The position numbers and the translations under genes are program-made. A DNA stretch of 64,000 nucleotides, taken from positions 106,042-170,041 of the forward strand of contig JAJTXQ010000014.1 of assembly GCA_021462855.1 (NCBI GenBank), read 5' to 3'. This DNA is from Dehalococcoidia bacterium (lineage in GTDB: Bacteria; Chloroflexota; Dehalococcoidia; DSTF01; JACRBR01). The notes beneath the pieces were generated by a model. That model saw only the letters and a program-made list of their open reading frames with translations. It searched no databases and was not told where the DNA came from. Position 1 is the stretch's first letter. Every line of letters starts with the position of its first letter. Positions 27,301-34,583 of the stretch are shown here, in pieces.

Positions 27301-27851
27301 AGCAGCTCGATCGCCCGGTCGAGGTCGGCGAGCGACTCGCTCACCTGCGCCGCCGCCGCCAGCGTCTCGCGCCACAGCGCGTTCGCCGCGGTGCGATGCG
27401 CCGCCGCCCACGGCGCCCGCTCGTCCTCCGGCAGCAATTCGCCCCCGTACGCATCGATGGCGAGCCGGAACAACTCCGGGTCGGCGGAGCCGCGCGCCGC
27501 GCGCGCCAGGCGCTGGAACGTGGCGAGGTCGACTTCGATCGCGCTCGAAAGGTGCACGTTGTGCGCATCGAGCTGCACGAGGTCACGGCCGGCGCCGCGG
27601 CGCTCGAGCTCGCGCCGCAGGTAATGCACGGCCTTGTACAGGTTGTTGGCCGCGTGCTCCGGCGATGCCCCCGGCCACAGAATCGCCGCGATCTCATCGC
27701 GCCCGAGCGTCCGTTCCGGCTGGATCGCGAGCAGCTTGAGCAGCGTCGCCGCGCGGCCGCGGCCCCAGCGCGCGTCGCGGACAAGCGCGCCCTCGAGCGC
27801 GAACCGCCCCAGGACGCTGAGCCTTACGTCGTGCCTGCCGGGCTTCGTCAT
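24309..27851 (-). CDS. SARP/BTAD-type transcriptional regulator with AAA ATPase and TPR domains
   Basis: 1180 residues. The N-terminal 100 residues (VRLSVLGRFALEG, AAILWPGASPEHAANNLYKAVHYLRREL) are a winged-helix OmpR-like DNA-binding domain as in SARP regulators. The bacterial transcriptional activation domain (BTAD, helical repeats) follows to about 245. An ATPase module then has Walker A GEAGIGKT at 305-312 and Walker B LLIVFDD at 420-426, opening with TFVGREREMEDL. The C-terminal half is helical, TPR-like repeats. Such STAND regulators bind a ligand and ATP before activating promoters. A GGAGG site precedes the start. No neighbouring target is obvious. Confidence 0.85.
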   Translation of the reverse strand: MTKPGRHDVRLSVLGRFALEGALVRDARWGRGRAATLLKLLAIQPERTLGRDEIAAILWPGASPEHAANNLYKAVHYLRRELERRGAGRDLVQLDAHNVHLSSAIEVDLATFQRLARAARGSADPELFRLAIDAYGGELLPEDERAPWAAAHRTAANALWRETLAAAAQVSESLADLDRAIELLELLVRADPAGEPAHARLMRLYIRAGHRDRAIRQYAECREALQRSAGVAPSPETRAIYEQALGAVAIPAPAIRIAMPRAAPAGGTPARRRRTFVGREREMEDLRVALELSLSGQGQVRLLAGEAGIGKTFMSVELAGQDALPRGVRVLWGSCIEDEGVPAYWPWTQILRSAIEGGGAARALSSLGAAGHVLEQIAGDVAPLVTGVPEPPALNPEASRFRLFDTTAMFLRNLSEETPLLIVFDDAHAADVSSLMLLRFLASELRSARIMVIVTYRDDELCPEHTLSPVLAQIAREPVAHRISLRAMEEGDVRTFIRELSGVEPTDAAVSTIYSQTEGHPFFLYQTLREALDAGRFDEIARGGKVPVNDSVRALIESRLAPLSAACRLALDAVAVLGREFTLDSLRMALGSDSIDDVLVLVEEASGARVVHETAPGSSLFHFTHSLVRETIYSDLPVTRRVALHRRIAESLEQMYGSDDAHLSELAHHFAEAAGEGEVALKAVEYAERAGQRAADALAFEQAASEYGQALRALNRIAPLDGRRRCALMLRLGAAQRAAGEHDEARATFESAASIARATGDGECFARAALAYEPTGVSMVGAVDPKAVGLLREALTMLPEGDGELRACVLALLSRALYWAPPTEERERHSDEAMAMARRLGSPSTLTSALNARHYSLGIERLEERVGIAIEIIRTTRDTNDATGEFAGHMAAIVDFLDMGDIGAVDHELEAAARLAGELRQPYHHWMYGTRRAMRQMLDGRFEEAEHTAREAVTHGLRGHEPNALPFLGVQMLSICTELGRLRELEAPVAGFVEQFPALVAWHGTLAAIHLELGQVERARDEFERVAADHFRGLSRDPTWMSAIIRAGYLAERLGDHRRAAMVYELLSPYAGRCVVVASGLACWGAVSRVLGSLAAMLGRQQDAVRHFDAALELNRRMRAAPYLAHTRHEYARFLLDRGNPEDAPRAQDMLDSAVEAARRMHLAPLLNAASELRDRHPRV

Positions 27852-27909
27852 CGACCTCCGCTGCCGGGTCCGCCAGGCAACGCGAGGCGAACACCCGGTT
27901 GTGACGCCG

Positions 27910-27938
27910 ATTGTAGTACGCCCGTCACACGGATGTAA
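27910..27938 (-). promoter_or_regulatory. Possible promoter of the SARP regulator gene
   Basis: On the minus strand TACAAT (27915-27910) is a good -10 match about 60 bases before the start codon. Seventeen bases upstream lies TTACAT, a poor -35. The region sits in the A+T-rich part of the gap. Confidence 0.35.
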
Positions 27939-28042
27939 TTATCCGCAAGGGAATATTTTCGTAGATTTCACGGGAAACGGCGGGCGCAGGCGGTTTCGGT
28001 CGTGCGCCAGGAAGAAATCTGGAAGATCGACAGAAGAACCTA

Positions 28043-28071
28043 TTGACGATGCGCTCTCATCGGCATAAGCT
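28043..28071 (+). promoter_or_regulatory. Promoter of a short transcription unit
   Basis: TTGACG (28043-28048) is separated by exactly 17 bases from TAAGCT (28066-28071). The -35 is a five-of-six match and the -10 a weaker one. Transcription would begin near 28078 and meet a strong terminator about 60 bases later. Confidence 0.45.
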
Positions 28072-28077
28072 ACGCGC

Positions 28078-28138
28078 CAAGAGCACGCCAGTGTTCGTGA
28101 GAAGGCTCCGGATGCCCTCCCGGAGCCTTGTCATTTTT
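28078..28138 (+). ncRNA. Candidate small RNA of about 60 nt
   Basis: The stretch between the promoter at 28043 and the U-tailed terminator at 28102-28138 has no start codon with a ribosome site and no gene, yet carries its own promoter and terminator. It could be a small regulatory RNA or a terminated leader. The aldolase start lies a further 145 bases downstream, so the terminator could also stop read-through. The exact ends are inferred, not seen. Confidence 0.35.
28102..28138 (+). terminator. Strong Rho-independent terminator
   Basis: A 10-base perfect stem AAGGCTCCGG (28102-28111) / CCGGAGCCTT (28120-28129) with an eight-base loop, followed by GTCATTTTT with five T at 28134-28138. It is the clearest intrinsic terminator in the window and it lies where no plus-strand gene ends. 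Confidence 0.8.
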
Positions 28139-28283
28139 CCGAGGCGGGGATGCCGCCGCGAGGCGCCCGATCGCCCGGCCCGCAATGTCGCTGCGCCGCC
28201 GGCGCAGGCATCGTCTGCCGCATCTGCGAACGCACGAGCCTCAGCGGGTATCCTGCGCGCGTCGCACGGATGGAGGCGGGACG

Positions 28284-29063
28284 ATGCGGGCGAACAGGAT
28301 GAAGGCCACGTGGCGGGCCGGCGGCATCGCGTATGGCGCCTGGCTGTGCATCCCCAGCTCGATCTCGGCAGAGGCCGTCGCACACCAGGGGTTCGACTAC
28401 GTGTGCGTCGATATGCAGCACGGCGTCATCGGCTACGAGGCCGCGGTGTCGATGCTCCAGGGCATCAGCACATCCGACGCGACGCCGATCGTGCGCGTGC
28501 CGTGGAACGAGTTCAGCATCATCAACCGCATGCTCGACGCGGGCGCGATGGGGATCATCGTGCCGATGGTGAACAGCGCCGACGAGGCGCGCGCGGCCGT
28601 CGCGCCATGCCGGTATTTCCCGCAGGGGGCGCGGAGCTACGGCGCGACGCGCGCGACCATTTGGTCCGGCGCCGACTACTTCGGCCACGCGAACGACGAA
28701 GTGGCCTGCATCGTCATGTGCGAGACGCAGCAGGCGGTCGAGCAGATCGAGGGCATCGTGCGCGTCCCGGGCGTCGACGCCGTGTACGTCGGCCCATCCG
28801 ACCTGAGCATCACGCTCGGGCTGCCACCCGCGCCGGACAACGGCGGCGCGTACGAGGACGCGCGCCTGCGCATCGCGCGCGCGTGCGCTGATGCGGGCGT
28901 GATCGCCGGCATGCACGCGAACGCGTCGCTGGCCGCGAAGCACGTCGCCGCCGGGTACCGCATGGTGACCGTGACGAGCGACATCGGCGCGCTGACGGGC
29001 GCGACCGGCGCCGACCTGCGCGCCGTCCGCGGCGCCGCCGTCCGCCCCGCTCCCGGGACGTGA
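28284..29063 (+). CDS. HpcH/HpaI-family aldolase
   Basis: 259 residues from an ATG preceded by GGAGG. It matches class II pyruvate aldolases such as 4-hydroxy-2-oxoheptanedioate aldolase: FDYVCVDMQHG, IVRVPWNE, the metal-binding Glu in MCETQQAVEQIEGI, and the metal-binding Asp in YVGPSDLSITLG. The reaction is reversible aldol cleavage giving pyruvate (or glyoxylate) and an aldehyde. It lies alone downstream of the terminator at 28102 and upstream of the TPP-riboswitch permease, with no evident pathway partner. Confidence 0.87.
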   Translation: MRANRMKATWRAGGIAYGAWLCIPSSISAEAVAHQGFDYVCVDMQHGVIGYEAAVSMLQGISTSDATPIVRVPWNEFSIINRMLDAGAMGIIVPMVNSADEARAAVAPCRYFPQGARSYGATRATIWSGADYFGHANDEVACIVMCETQQAVEQIEGIVRVPGVDAVYVGPSDLSITLGLPPAPDNGGAYEDARLRIARACADAGVIAGMHANASLAAKHVAAGYRMVTVTSDIGALTGATGADLRAVRGAAVRPAPGT

Positions 29064-29109
29064 GGCTTGCAGCGCGCGCTCCGTTCGCTGTACGGTGCGG
29101 TCACAACTT

Positions 29110-29196
29110 CATAGGGACGGGAGCCCGCGCGGCGGGCTGAGAGGGCCTTCGGGCCGACCGTTTGAACCTGTCCGGGTCATGCCGGCGTAGGGACAC
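29110..29196 (+). promoter_or_regulatory. TPP (thiamin pyrophosphate) riboswitch
   Basis: All THI-box landmarks are in order: the P3 arm GGGAGCCC...GGGCTGAGAGGG with CTGAGA at 29137-29142, the core GACCGTTTGAACCTGTCCGG with TTTGAACCTG at 29161-29170, the P4/P5 arm CCGG-GTCATG-CCGG, and the closing CGTAGGGA at 29186-29193. The aptamer senses thiamin pyrophosphate and lies about 55 bases before the start of an NCS1 permease. It therefore predicts that the permease carries thiamin or a pyrimidine precursor. Confidence 0.95.
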
Positions 29197-29213
29197 CGAT
29201 GTTCGCCTCCACG

Positions 29214-29250
29214 CGCCGCCGTGCACCGGCGGCGTCTTCGCGAGGTGCAC
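29214..29250 (+). promoter_or_regulatory. Riboswitch expression platform masking the ribosome site
   Basis: GTGCACC (29221-29227) can pair with GGTGCAC (29244-29250), which contains the GAGG ribosome site and abuts the ATG. The same 5' strand also overlaps an alternative hairpin (CGCCGCC 29214-29220 with GGCGGCG 29228-29234). The two are mutually exclusive, as expected for translational control. No U-tailed terminator is present. Confidence 0.55.
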
Positions 29251-30651
29251 ATGACCACCGACGTCTTCTCCGCGCACGAAGAGATCGCGCCGATCCCGCC
29301 ATCGCGGCGGTCGCTCGACGCGTTCGGGTTCGCCGTCCTCTGGAGCGACCTGGGCGTGGGGCTGCTCGTGCTCGTCGCGGGCGCGCTGCTGGTGCCGGCG
29401 CTCGGGCTCTGGGCCGCGCTCGCCGCGATGGCGATCGGCAGCGTGCTCGGGTCCGCGCTGCTCGCCATTACCGGGCGCGTCGGCAGCGACCTCGGCGTGC
29501 CGACGATGGTCGCGCTGCGGCCGGCCCTCGGCATGCGCGGCTCCTGGCTCGCGTCGCTGCTGAACATCGCCCAGCTGGTCGGCTGGGCGGGACTCGAGAT
29601 CATCATCATGGCGCAGGCCGCCCGCGCGATCAGCGACGAGTTCCTCGGCTTCCGCGGCTATTACTTCTGGCTCACCCTGTTCGCGGTCGCCGGCACGGCG
29701 TTCGCGGTCGTCGGGCCGCATCTCGTCGTGCGGCAGTTCCTGCAGCGCTTCGGGTTCTGGATCGTGCTCGCCGCGACGATCTGGCTCACTTGGCGCCTCT
29801 TCACCACGTACGACCTGCACGCGTACTTCAACGACGGCGGGGCCGGCGGCTTCCCCAACTTCTGGCAGGGCGTCGACGTCGCGGTGTCGCTGCCCGTCTC
29901 GTGGCTGCCGCTCGTCGCTGACTACAGCCGGTTCGCGCGCCGCTCGAGCAGCGCGGCCTGGGCGACGTTCGCGAGCTACGCCGTCGCCAACACGTGGTTC
30001 TTCCTCCTCGGCGCGGGATACGTGCTGGTGCTGCAGGCGAACCCCGGCACGGTGATCGGCGCGCTCGTCGACACCATGCTGCCGCTCGCGCTCGGCTGGA
30101 TCTTCCTCGTCGTCATCCTGGTCGACGAGACGGATAACGCCTTCGCCAACATCTACTCGACCGCCGTCTCGCTGCAGAACCTCGTGCGCATCGGGCACCG
30201 GACGCTCGCCGTGCTCGTCGGCGTGGCCGCGCTCGTGCTCGCCATCAGCGTCGACCTGCTCGGGTACGAGAACTTCCTGCTGCTGATCGGCGGCGTGTTC
30301 GTCTCGCTGTTCGGCGTGCTCGTCGCCGATTACTTCGTCGTCCACGGGCGGCGATACGACACGGCGGCGCTGTACCAGCGGGGCGGCCGCTACTGGTACA
30401 CCGGCGGCATCAACATCGCCGGCGTGCTGGCGTGGGCGGCGGGATTCATCGTGTACACAGCGTGCGCGCAGCCGCCGGCGCTCGTCGACCACTTCTCCTG
30501 GATCGCCGATGTGCCGTCAGAGCTTACGAAGGCCGGCGGCACGGTGCCGTCATTCATCGTCACGTTCGTCCTGTACCTGCTGCTGCAGCGGTTGCAGGGC
30601 CGCCCGGTGGAGGACGCCGCAACCGGGGCGCAATTGTCAACCGCGCGGTAG
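29251..30651 (+). CDS. NCS1-family permease under TPP-riboswitch control (CytX-like)
   Basis: 466 residues with about twelve membrane helices. The NCS1 family (nucleobase:cation symporter) is indicated by the N-terminal IPPSRRSLDAFGFAVLWSDLGVG and by DYSRFARRSSSAAWATFASY. A TPP riboswitch directly upstream supports a role in hydroxymethylpyrimidine or thiamin-precursor uptake, as in CytX/ThiU-type transporters. The ATG at 29251 is chosen because it follows GAGGTGCAC at the masked ribosome site; a further ATG at 29221 is within the leader. The transporter acts in the cell membrane. Confidence 0.87.
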   Translation: MTTDVFSAHEEIAPIPPSRRSLDAFGFAVLWSDLGVGLLVLVAGALLVPALGLWAALAAMAIGSVLGSALLAITGRVGSDLGVPTMVALRPALGMRGSWLASLLNIAQLVGWAGLEIIIMAQAARAISDEFLGFRGYYFWLTLFAVAGTAFAVVGPHLVVRQFLQRFGFWIVLAATIWLTWRLFTTYDLHAYFNDGGAGGFPNFWQGVDVAVSLPVSWLPLVADYSRFARRSSSAAWATFASYAVANTWFFLLGAGYVLVLQANPGTVIGALVDTMLPLALGWIFLVVILVDETDNAFANIYSTAVSLQNLVRIGHRTLAVLVGVAALVLAISVDLLGYENFLLLIGGVFVSLFGVLVADYFVVHGRRYDTAALYQRGGRYWYTGGINIAGVLAWAAGFIVYTACAQPPALVDHFSWIADVPSELTKAGGTVPSFIVTFVLYLLLQRLQGRPVEDAATGAQLSTAR

Positions 30652-30669
30652 CCCGACGTACGGCTGACC

Positions 30670-30678
30670 TGCTAATAT
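30670..30678 (+). promoter_or_regulatory. Extended -10 element upstream of rmuC
   Basis: TGCTAATAT is an extended -10 (TG-N-TAATAT) lying about 43 bases before the rmuC start codon. No good -35 precedes it, which is common for extended -10 promoters. Confidence 0.45.
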
Positions 30679-30720
30679 CCTTTAGCCATTGGCGCGAGAC
30701 AGCGGCAGGGAGGCGGACGC

Positions 30721-32214
30721 ATGCTCGGTGCCCTGACGATCGGAGTGGCGCTCGGCGTCGCAGCGGGAGTCGCCGTGACCTGGGCGCTGATGCGTTCGGC
30801 GATCGCTGCCGCGCGCAGTCAGGCGAACGAGCAGCGCCTGGCGACGCAAGCCGAGCTGATCGTCGCGCAGGGTGCGCTGACCGCGGCCCGGGCGCATCTC
30901 GAGGATCGCGACGCGCGGCTCTCCGAGCAGCGCGCGCACATCGAACAGCTCACGGCCGCCCTCAGCGCGGCGCGCGATGCGCACGCCGCGCTCGCGGCCG
31001 AGCACGCCGCTGCGCGCTCCCGCGCCGACGAGGAGCGCCGCGCCACGGGCGAGAAGCTGGCGCTGCTGCAGCAGGCCGAAGCCAAGCTCCGTGAGGCCTT
31101 CGCGTCGCTCTCGTCTGAGGCGCTCGCCCGCAACAACCGCTCGTTCCTCGACCTCGCGCGGGAAACGCTGGGCCAGTTCCAGAAGGAGGCGGCCGGCGAC
31201 CTCGAACGCCGCCAGCAGGCGATCGGCGAGGTCGTGCGCCCGATCCGCGAATCGCTCGACAAGGTCGATGAGAAGATCCGCGACATCGAGAAGGCGCGCG
31301 TCGAGGCGTACGGCGCGCTCAACGAGCAGGTGCGCTCACTCGGGGAGACGCAGCGCAGCCTGTACGCCGAGACCTCGAACCTGGTCAAGGCGCTGCGGAC
31401 GCCGCACGTGCGCGGCCGCTGGGGAGAGATCCAGCTCCGCCGCGTCGTCGAGATGGCCGGCATGGTCGAGCACTGCGACTTCTTCGAGCAGCAGACGGCA
31501 TCGAACGAGGACGGGCGCTTCCGGCCGGACATGGTCGTCCGCCTGCCCGGCGGCAAGTGCGTCGTCGTCGATGCGAAGGCCCCCCTCGATGCCTACCTCG
31601 GCGCGATGGAAGCGCCCGACGACGCTACGCGCGCGGCGCTGCTCGGCCAGCACGCGCAGCAGGTGCGCGACCACATCGCGCGGCTCAGCGGCAAGCAGTA
31701 CTGGGCGCAGTTCCCGAGCGCGCCCGAGTTCGTCTTCATGTTCCTCCCCGGAGAGACGTTCTTTAGCGCCGCCCTTCAGCACGACGCGTCGCTCATCGAG
31801 TACGGCGTGGAACAGCGCGTGATCCCCGCGAGCCCCACGACGCTGATCGCGCTGCTGCGCGCCGTCGCCTACGGCTGGCGGCAGGAGCAGATCGCCGAGA
31901 ACGCGCAGCAGATCAGCGCCCTCGGCCGCCAGCTCTACGAGCGGCTGCAGACGATGGCCGGCCACTTCGACGAGGTGCGCCGGAACCTCGACCGCACGGT
32001 CGACGCCTACAACCGCACCGCCGGGTCGTTCGAGGGGCGCGTCCTTGTGGCCGCGCGCCGGTTCACGGAGCTCGGCGTCTCGGCAACCGGCGAACTCGGA
32101 GAAGCAACGACGGTTGACCGCGCGCCGCGCATGCTGCAGGCCGCGCCCGTCGATGCCGACGCACGCGGCGGCGACGCGCCACCCGAGTTCCTCGCGGCGG
32201 AAGCGCGCGGCTAG
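30721..32214 (+). CDS. rmuC: DNA recombination protein RmuC homologue
   Basis: 497 residues. A membrane-anchor-like N-terminus ([20 protein letters not shown]) is followed by a long coiled coil (about 30-130, rich in Glu, Arg and Ala). The conserved RmuC domain then begins with [24 protein letters not shown] and continues with [16 protein letters not shown] and the block [12 protein letters not shown]. RmuC limits inversions at short inverted repeats and is thought to be a nuclease-fold protein. It ends by sharing the palindromic CTAG with the convergent HD-domain gene. Confidence 0.9.
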   Translation: MLGALTIGVALGVAAGVAVTWALMRSAIAAARSQANEQRLATQAELIVAQGALTAARAHLEDRDARLSEQRAHIEQLTAALSAARDAHAALAAEHAAARSRADEERRATGEKLALLQQAEAKLREAFASLSSEALARNNRSFLDLARETLGQFQKEAAGDLERRQQAIGEVVRPIRESLDKVDEKIRDIEKARVEAYGALNEQVRSLGETQRSLYAETSNLVKALRTPHVRGRWGEIQLRRVVEMAGMVEHCDFFEQQTASNEDGRFRPDMVVRLPGGKCVVVDAKAPLDAYLGAMEAPDDATRAALLGQHAQQVRDHIARLSGKQYWAQFPSAPEFVFMFLPGETFFSAALQHDASLIEYGVEQRVIPASPTTLIALLRAVAYGWRQEQIAENAQQISALGRQLYERLQTMAGHFDEVRRNLDRTVDAYNRTAGSFEGRVLVAARRFTELGVSATGELGEATTVDRAPRMLQAAPVDADARGGDAPPEFLAAEARG

Positions 32215-32774
32215 CCGGCCCCGCGCAGGCCGAGCGCGTCGGCGTTCGACTGCAGCGCGGCGATCACCTCCGCGATCACCGCATCGAGCTCTACGCCGAG
32301 CTGCTCCGCGCCATTGATGATGTCCTCGCGGTTGACCTGGCGTGCGAACGCCTTGTCCTTCATCTTCTTCCGCACCGAAGGCGGCTCGACCTCGAAGATG
32401 CTCTTGTTCGGCCGGACCAGCGCGACGGCCGTCACAAACCCGGTCAGTTCATCGACGGCGAACAGCGTCTTCGCCATCAGCGTCTCGCGCGCGACGCCGG
32501 TGTAGTCGGCGTGCCCCATGATCGCCGTACGGATGTCCTCCGGACAGCCGCGTTCGGCCAGGATGCGGTTTCCCTCGAACGGGTGCCCTTCCGCCGTCGG
32601 CCAGCGCTCGTAGTCGAAGTCGTGCAACAGGCCGGTGACGCCCCAGCGGTCCTCGTCTTCGCCATGCTTGCGCGCGAAGTGGCGCATCACCGTCTCCACG
32701 CCGAGACCGTGCTTGCGCAGCCCGTCCGTCTCGGTGTACTCGCAGAGCAGCGCCCACGCGGCGTCGCGGTCCAT
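32211..32774 (-). CDS. HD-domain phosphohydrolase-like protein
   Basis: 187 residues; the ATG at 32774 is preceded by AAGGAG. The HD motif [10 protein letters not shown] has His51-Asp52; upstream His32 (MRHF) and a later His are candidates for the remaining metal ligands. HD proteins of this size are often phosphohydrolases acting on nucleotides or phosphorylated messengers, but no specific subtype is recognised. The stop codon overlaps the stop of rmuC in a shared CTAG. Confidence 0.8.
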   Translation of the reverse strand: MDRDAAWALLCEYTETDGLRKHGLGVETVMRHFARKHGEDEDRWGVTGLLHDFDYERWPTAEGHPFEGNRILAERGCPEDIRTAIMGHADYTGVARETLMAKTLFAVDELTGFVTAVALVRPNKSIFEVEPPSVRKKMKDKAFARQVNREDIINGAEQLGVELDAVIAEVIAALQSNADALGLRGAG

Positions 32775-32818
32775 GTCGTTCTCCTTCATGCGCCGTCGCC
32801 GCTGGCTATGATATCGCG

Positions 32819-33079
32819 ATGGGCTACTACTACGAGCGCGAACCACAGCGTGAGGACAGACCGCCCGGCTGCCTCGAGGCGCTGCTCATCATCCGCGTGA
32901 CGCTCGGCATCATCGCCATCCCCGTCGCCGCGATGCTCCTTCTGCTCGTCGGCATCATGGTGACGCTCGCGCTGTTCGTCATCCACCCGGCGCTCGCGCT
33001 CGTCCCGCTCGCCGTCAGCATCGGCGGGATCTGGCTGTTCGCGCGATGGGAGCGCCGGCGGATGCTTCCGCCGGAATAG
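32819..33079 (+). CDS. Small membrane protein, 86 residues
   Basis: Two adjacent hydrophobic stretches (ALLIIRVTLGIIAIPVAAML and VSIGGIWLFARW) make a small integral membrane protein with a hydrophilic N-terminus (YYYEREPQREDRPPG). No family is recognised. The start at 32819 is the first codon of its frame in this gap, and no ribosome site stands out. It converges on the HAD hydrolase gene with one base between stops. Confidence 0.6.
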   Translation: MGYYYEREPQREDRPPGCLEALLIIRVTLGIIAIPVAAMLLLLVGIMVTLALFVIHPALALVPLAVSIGGIWLFARWERRRMLPPE

Positions 33080-33080
33080 C

Positions 33081-33824
33081 TCAGCCGAGCAGCCCGAGGC
33101 CGCGCAACGCCGCGACCAGCTGCGGCAGCGCGCCGATGCGCGCGTCCGGCTCGATGCCGTCTTCGGCCAGGTCGCCTACCTGCACGCTCCAGATGCCGGC
33201 GCTCTGCGGGCCGAGCACGTCGAGCACCGGCTGGTCGCCGACGAACGCCGCGTCCTGCGGCTCGACGCCGAGAGCCTCGAGCGCATGCTCGAAGATGCCG
33301 GGCGCCGGCTTCGCCAGCTCGACTTCGTCGGAGAAGATCGGCACGTGCAGGTAGTCGAGCATGCCGAATCCTTCGAGCAGGTCCCGCAGGACGAAGCCCG
33401 GCGTCAGGCCCGCGTTCGACACCAGCGCGGTCGGCAGACCGAGCGCCGCCGCCGCACGCAGCCCGTCGAGCGCGCCATCGAGCGGCGCCGGCGGCACCTC
33501 GAGCGCCGGCGTGAGGATCGCCGCGTGCATGCGGCGCCAGCCATCCTCATCCAGCGCCGGCGCGATGCCTGGATCGAGGTGCCGCAGGTAGAGGATCGTC
33601 CGCCCCTCGGCCGACAGGTCGAGGCCCCGCGCATGGATCGCCGAGTGCTCGTCTCCCGCCGTCTCGAACGCGCGCTCGATCACCGCGACATCGGCCGGGC
33701 GCCCCAGCGCGTCCAGCTCGCCGGCGACGCGTTGCGCTCGGAGCCGCGCGCGGGCGGCGCTCGCGCCCGGCGGATCGGCGATCAGCGTGCCCCAGAGGTC
33801 GAAGAGCAGGGCGCGGACGGTCAT
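33081..33824 (-). CDS. HAD-superfamily hydrolase
   Basis: 247 residues. HAD motif I is FDLWGTLI with the nucleophile Asp9; the second Asp of the usual DxD is replaced by Trp, as in haloacid-dehalogenase and related HAD-IA members (F/Y/W at that place). Motif II is LVSNAG and motif III AKPAPGIFEHAL, followed by the acidic GDQPVLDV loop. The Trp variant makes classical phosphatase action less certain. The gene follows a terminator hairpin at 33842-33864. Confidence 0.8.
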   Translation of the reverse strand: MTVRALLFDLWGTLIADPPGASAARARLRAQRVAGELDALGRPADVAVIERAFETAGDEHSAIHARGLDLSAEGRTILYLRHLDPGIAPALDEDGWRRMHAAILTPALEVPPAPLDGALDGLRAAAALGLPTALVSNAGLTPGFVLRDLLEGFGMLDYLHVPIFSDEVELAKPAPGIFEHALEALGVEPQDAAFVGDQPVLDVLGPQSAGIWSVQVGDLAEDGIEPDARIGALPQLVAALRGLGLLG

Positions 33825-33830
33825 GGCTCT

Positions 33831-33864
33831 CTCAAACGAAAGCCGCCGGTCTTCGACCGGCGGC
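33831..33864 (-). terminator. Terminator after tatA
   Basis: On the minus strand a 10-base perfect stem (GCCGCCGGTC / GACCGGCGGC) closed by a three-base loop is followed by TTTCGTTTG. It lies between the tatA stop (33891) and the HAD start (33824), so the HAD gene may need its own promoter or depend on read-through. Confidence 0.6.
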
Positions 33865-33890
33865 GCCTCGTGGTTGCAGCTGTCGAATCG

Positions 33891-34205
33891 CTAGCCGACC
33901 TTCGCCTCGAGCGCATGGCCGCAGCTGGCGCAGAACTTCGCGTGGCGCGCGTTCCCCGCGCCGCACTCGGTGCAGAACACGACGTCCGATCCGCTCGCCG
34001 ACGGCACATCGCTCGTCGCCACGCTCGCGCCGGGCGCGTCGTCGGCGTCCTCGCTGGTGCTCTTGCGGAACTCGCGGATGCTCTTGCCGATCGCGCCGCC
34101 GACCTCGGGCAGGCGCCCCACGCCGAAGATCAGCACGACGATGACGAGCAGGATGATGAGCTCAGGGAACCCGAGCGGGCCGATGCCAGGTGCGAGAAGC
34201 GGCAT
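33891..34205 (-). CDS. tatA: TatA/TatE-like protein with C-terminal zinc ribbon
   Basis: 104 residues from the ATG at 34205. The N-terminus has a short hydrophobic helix ([18 protein letters not shown], about 13-30) followed by the amphipathic [18 protein letters not shown], the hallmark of TatA/TatE twin-arginine translocase subunits. After an acidic linker comes a zinc ribbon with Cys78, Cys81, Cys92 and Cys95 (CTEC-x10-CASC). TatA oligomers form the translocation pore for folded proteins; the extra ribbon is unusual for canonical TatA. A terminator follows. Confidence 0.85.
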   Translation of the reverse strand: MPLLAPGIGPLGFPELIILLVIVVLIFGVGRLPEVGGAIGKSIREFRKSTSEDADDAPGASVATSDVPSASGSDVVFCTECGAGNARHAKFCASCGHALEAKVG

Positions 34206-34342
34206 GACAAGCGCCCTCCAGGGACGCGGACTGTGATTCAGCGTATCACCGCCTCGCAAAGCGGGGCAAGGCAATGCGGGCTTCTCCCGCGAAGCGACTC
34301 CGGTTGGTCGGCCGTCACCGCCCGTGTTACGAGCCCCCCGTT

Positions 34343-34419
34343 CGGGGCGTGGCGCAGCCCGGTAGCGCACCTGACTGGGGGTCAGGAGGTCGCTGGTTCA
34401 AATCCAGTCGCCCCGACCA
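34343..34419 (+). tRNA. tRNA-Pro (GGG)
   Basis: A full cloverleaf: acceptor CGGGGCG/CGCCCCG, D-arm TGGCGCAGCCCGGTAGCGCA, anticodon stem CCTGA/TCAGG with loop CTGGGGG giving anticodon GGG, T-arm CTGGTTCAAATCCAG, discriminator A and encoded CCA. It reads the Pro codon CCC. Confidence 0.97.
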
Positions 34420-34583
34420 TCGCTGCATTCGCACGCGTCTCCTCGCCGGCGCGCACGACATCGACGCAGGCGCCGCTGTCAGAGGCCATTCGGCACTTGC
34501 CGCGGCCGGACGAGCGCGCAAATCGTCTGGCTGTACGCGGTCGCTCCGCGCCGGGCGGGCGACGCACAGCGATGGGGGACGAC

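Larger units (their letters stand above)
27852..28283. other. Divergent intergenic region, 432 bases
   Basis: The gap between the SARP regulator (minus) and the aldolase (plus) is locally more A+T-rich (27920-28080) than its surroundings. It holds a likely leftward -10 for the regulator, a rightward promoter-like pair at 28043-28071, and a strong terminator at 28102-28138. Between the last two there is room for about 60 bases of RNA. No convincing protein reading frame was seen. Confidence 0.6.

Noticed and set aside
25626-27938. A 770-codon plus-strand frame opposite the SARP regulator
   Set aside because: Same reason: antisense, basic composition, no domain.
33285-34583. Extension of the lipoprotein frame upstream through tRNA-Pro
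   Set aside because: The frame is open but crosses a tRNA gene, the tatA gene and the HAD gene; the signal peptide and ribosome site place the start at 34584.
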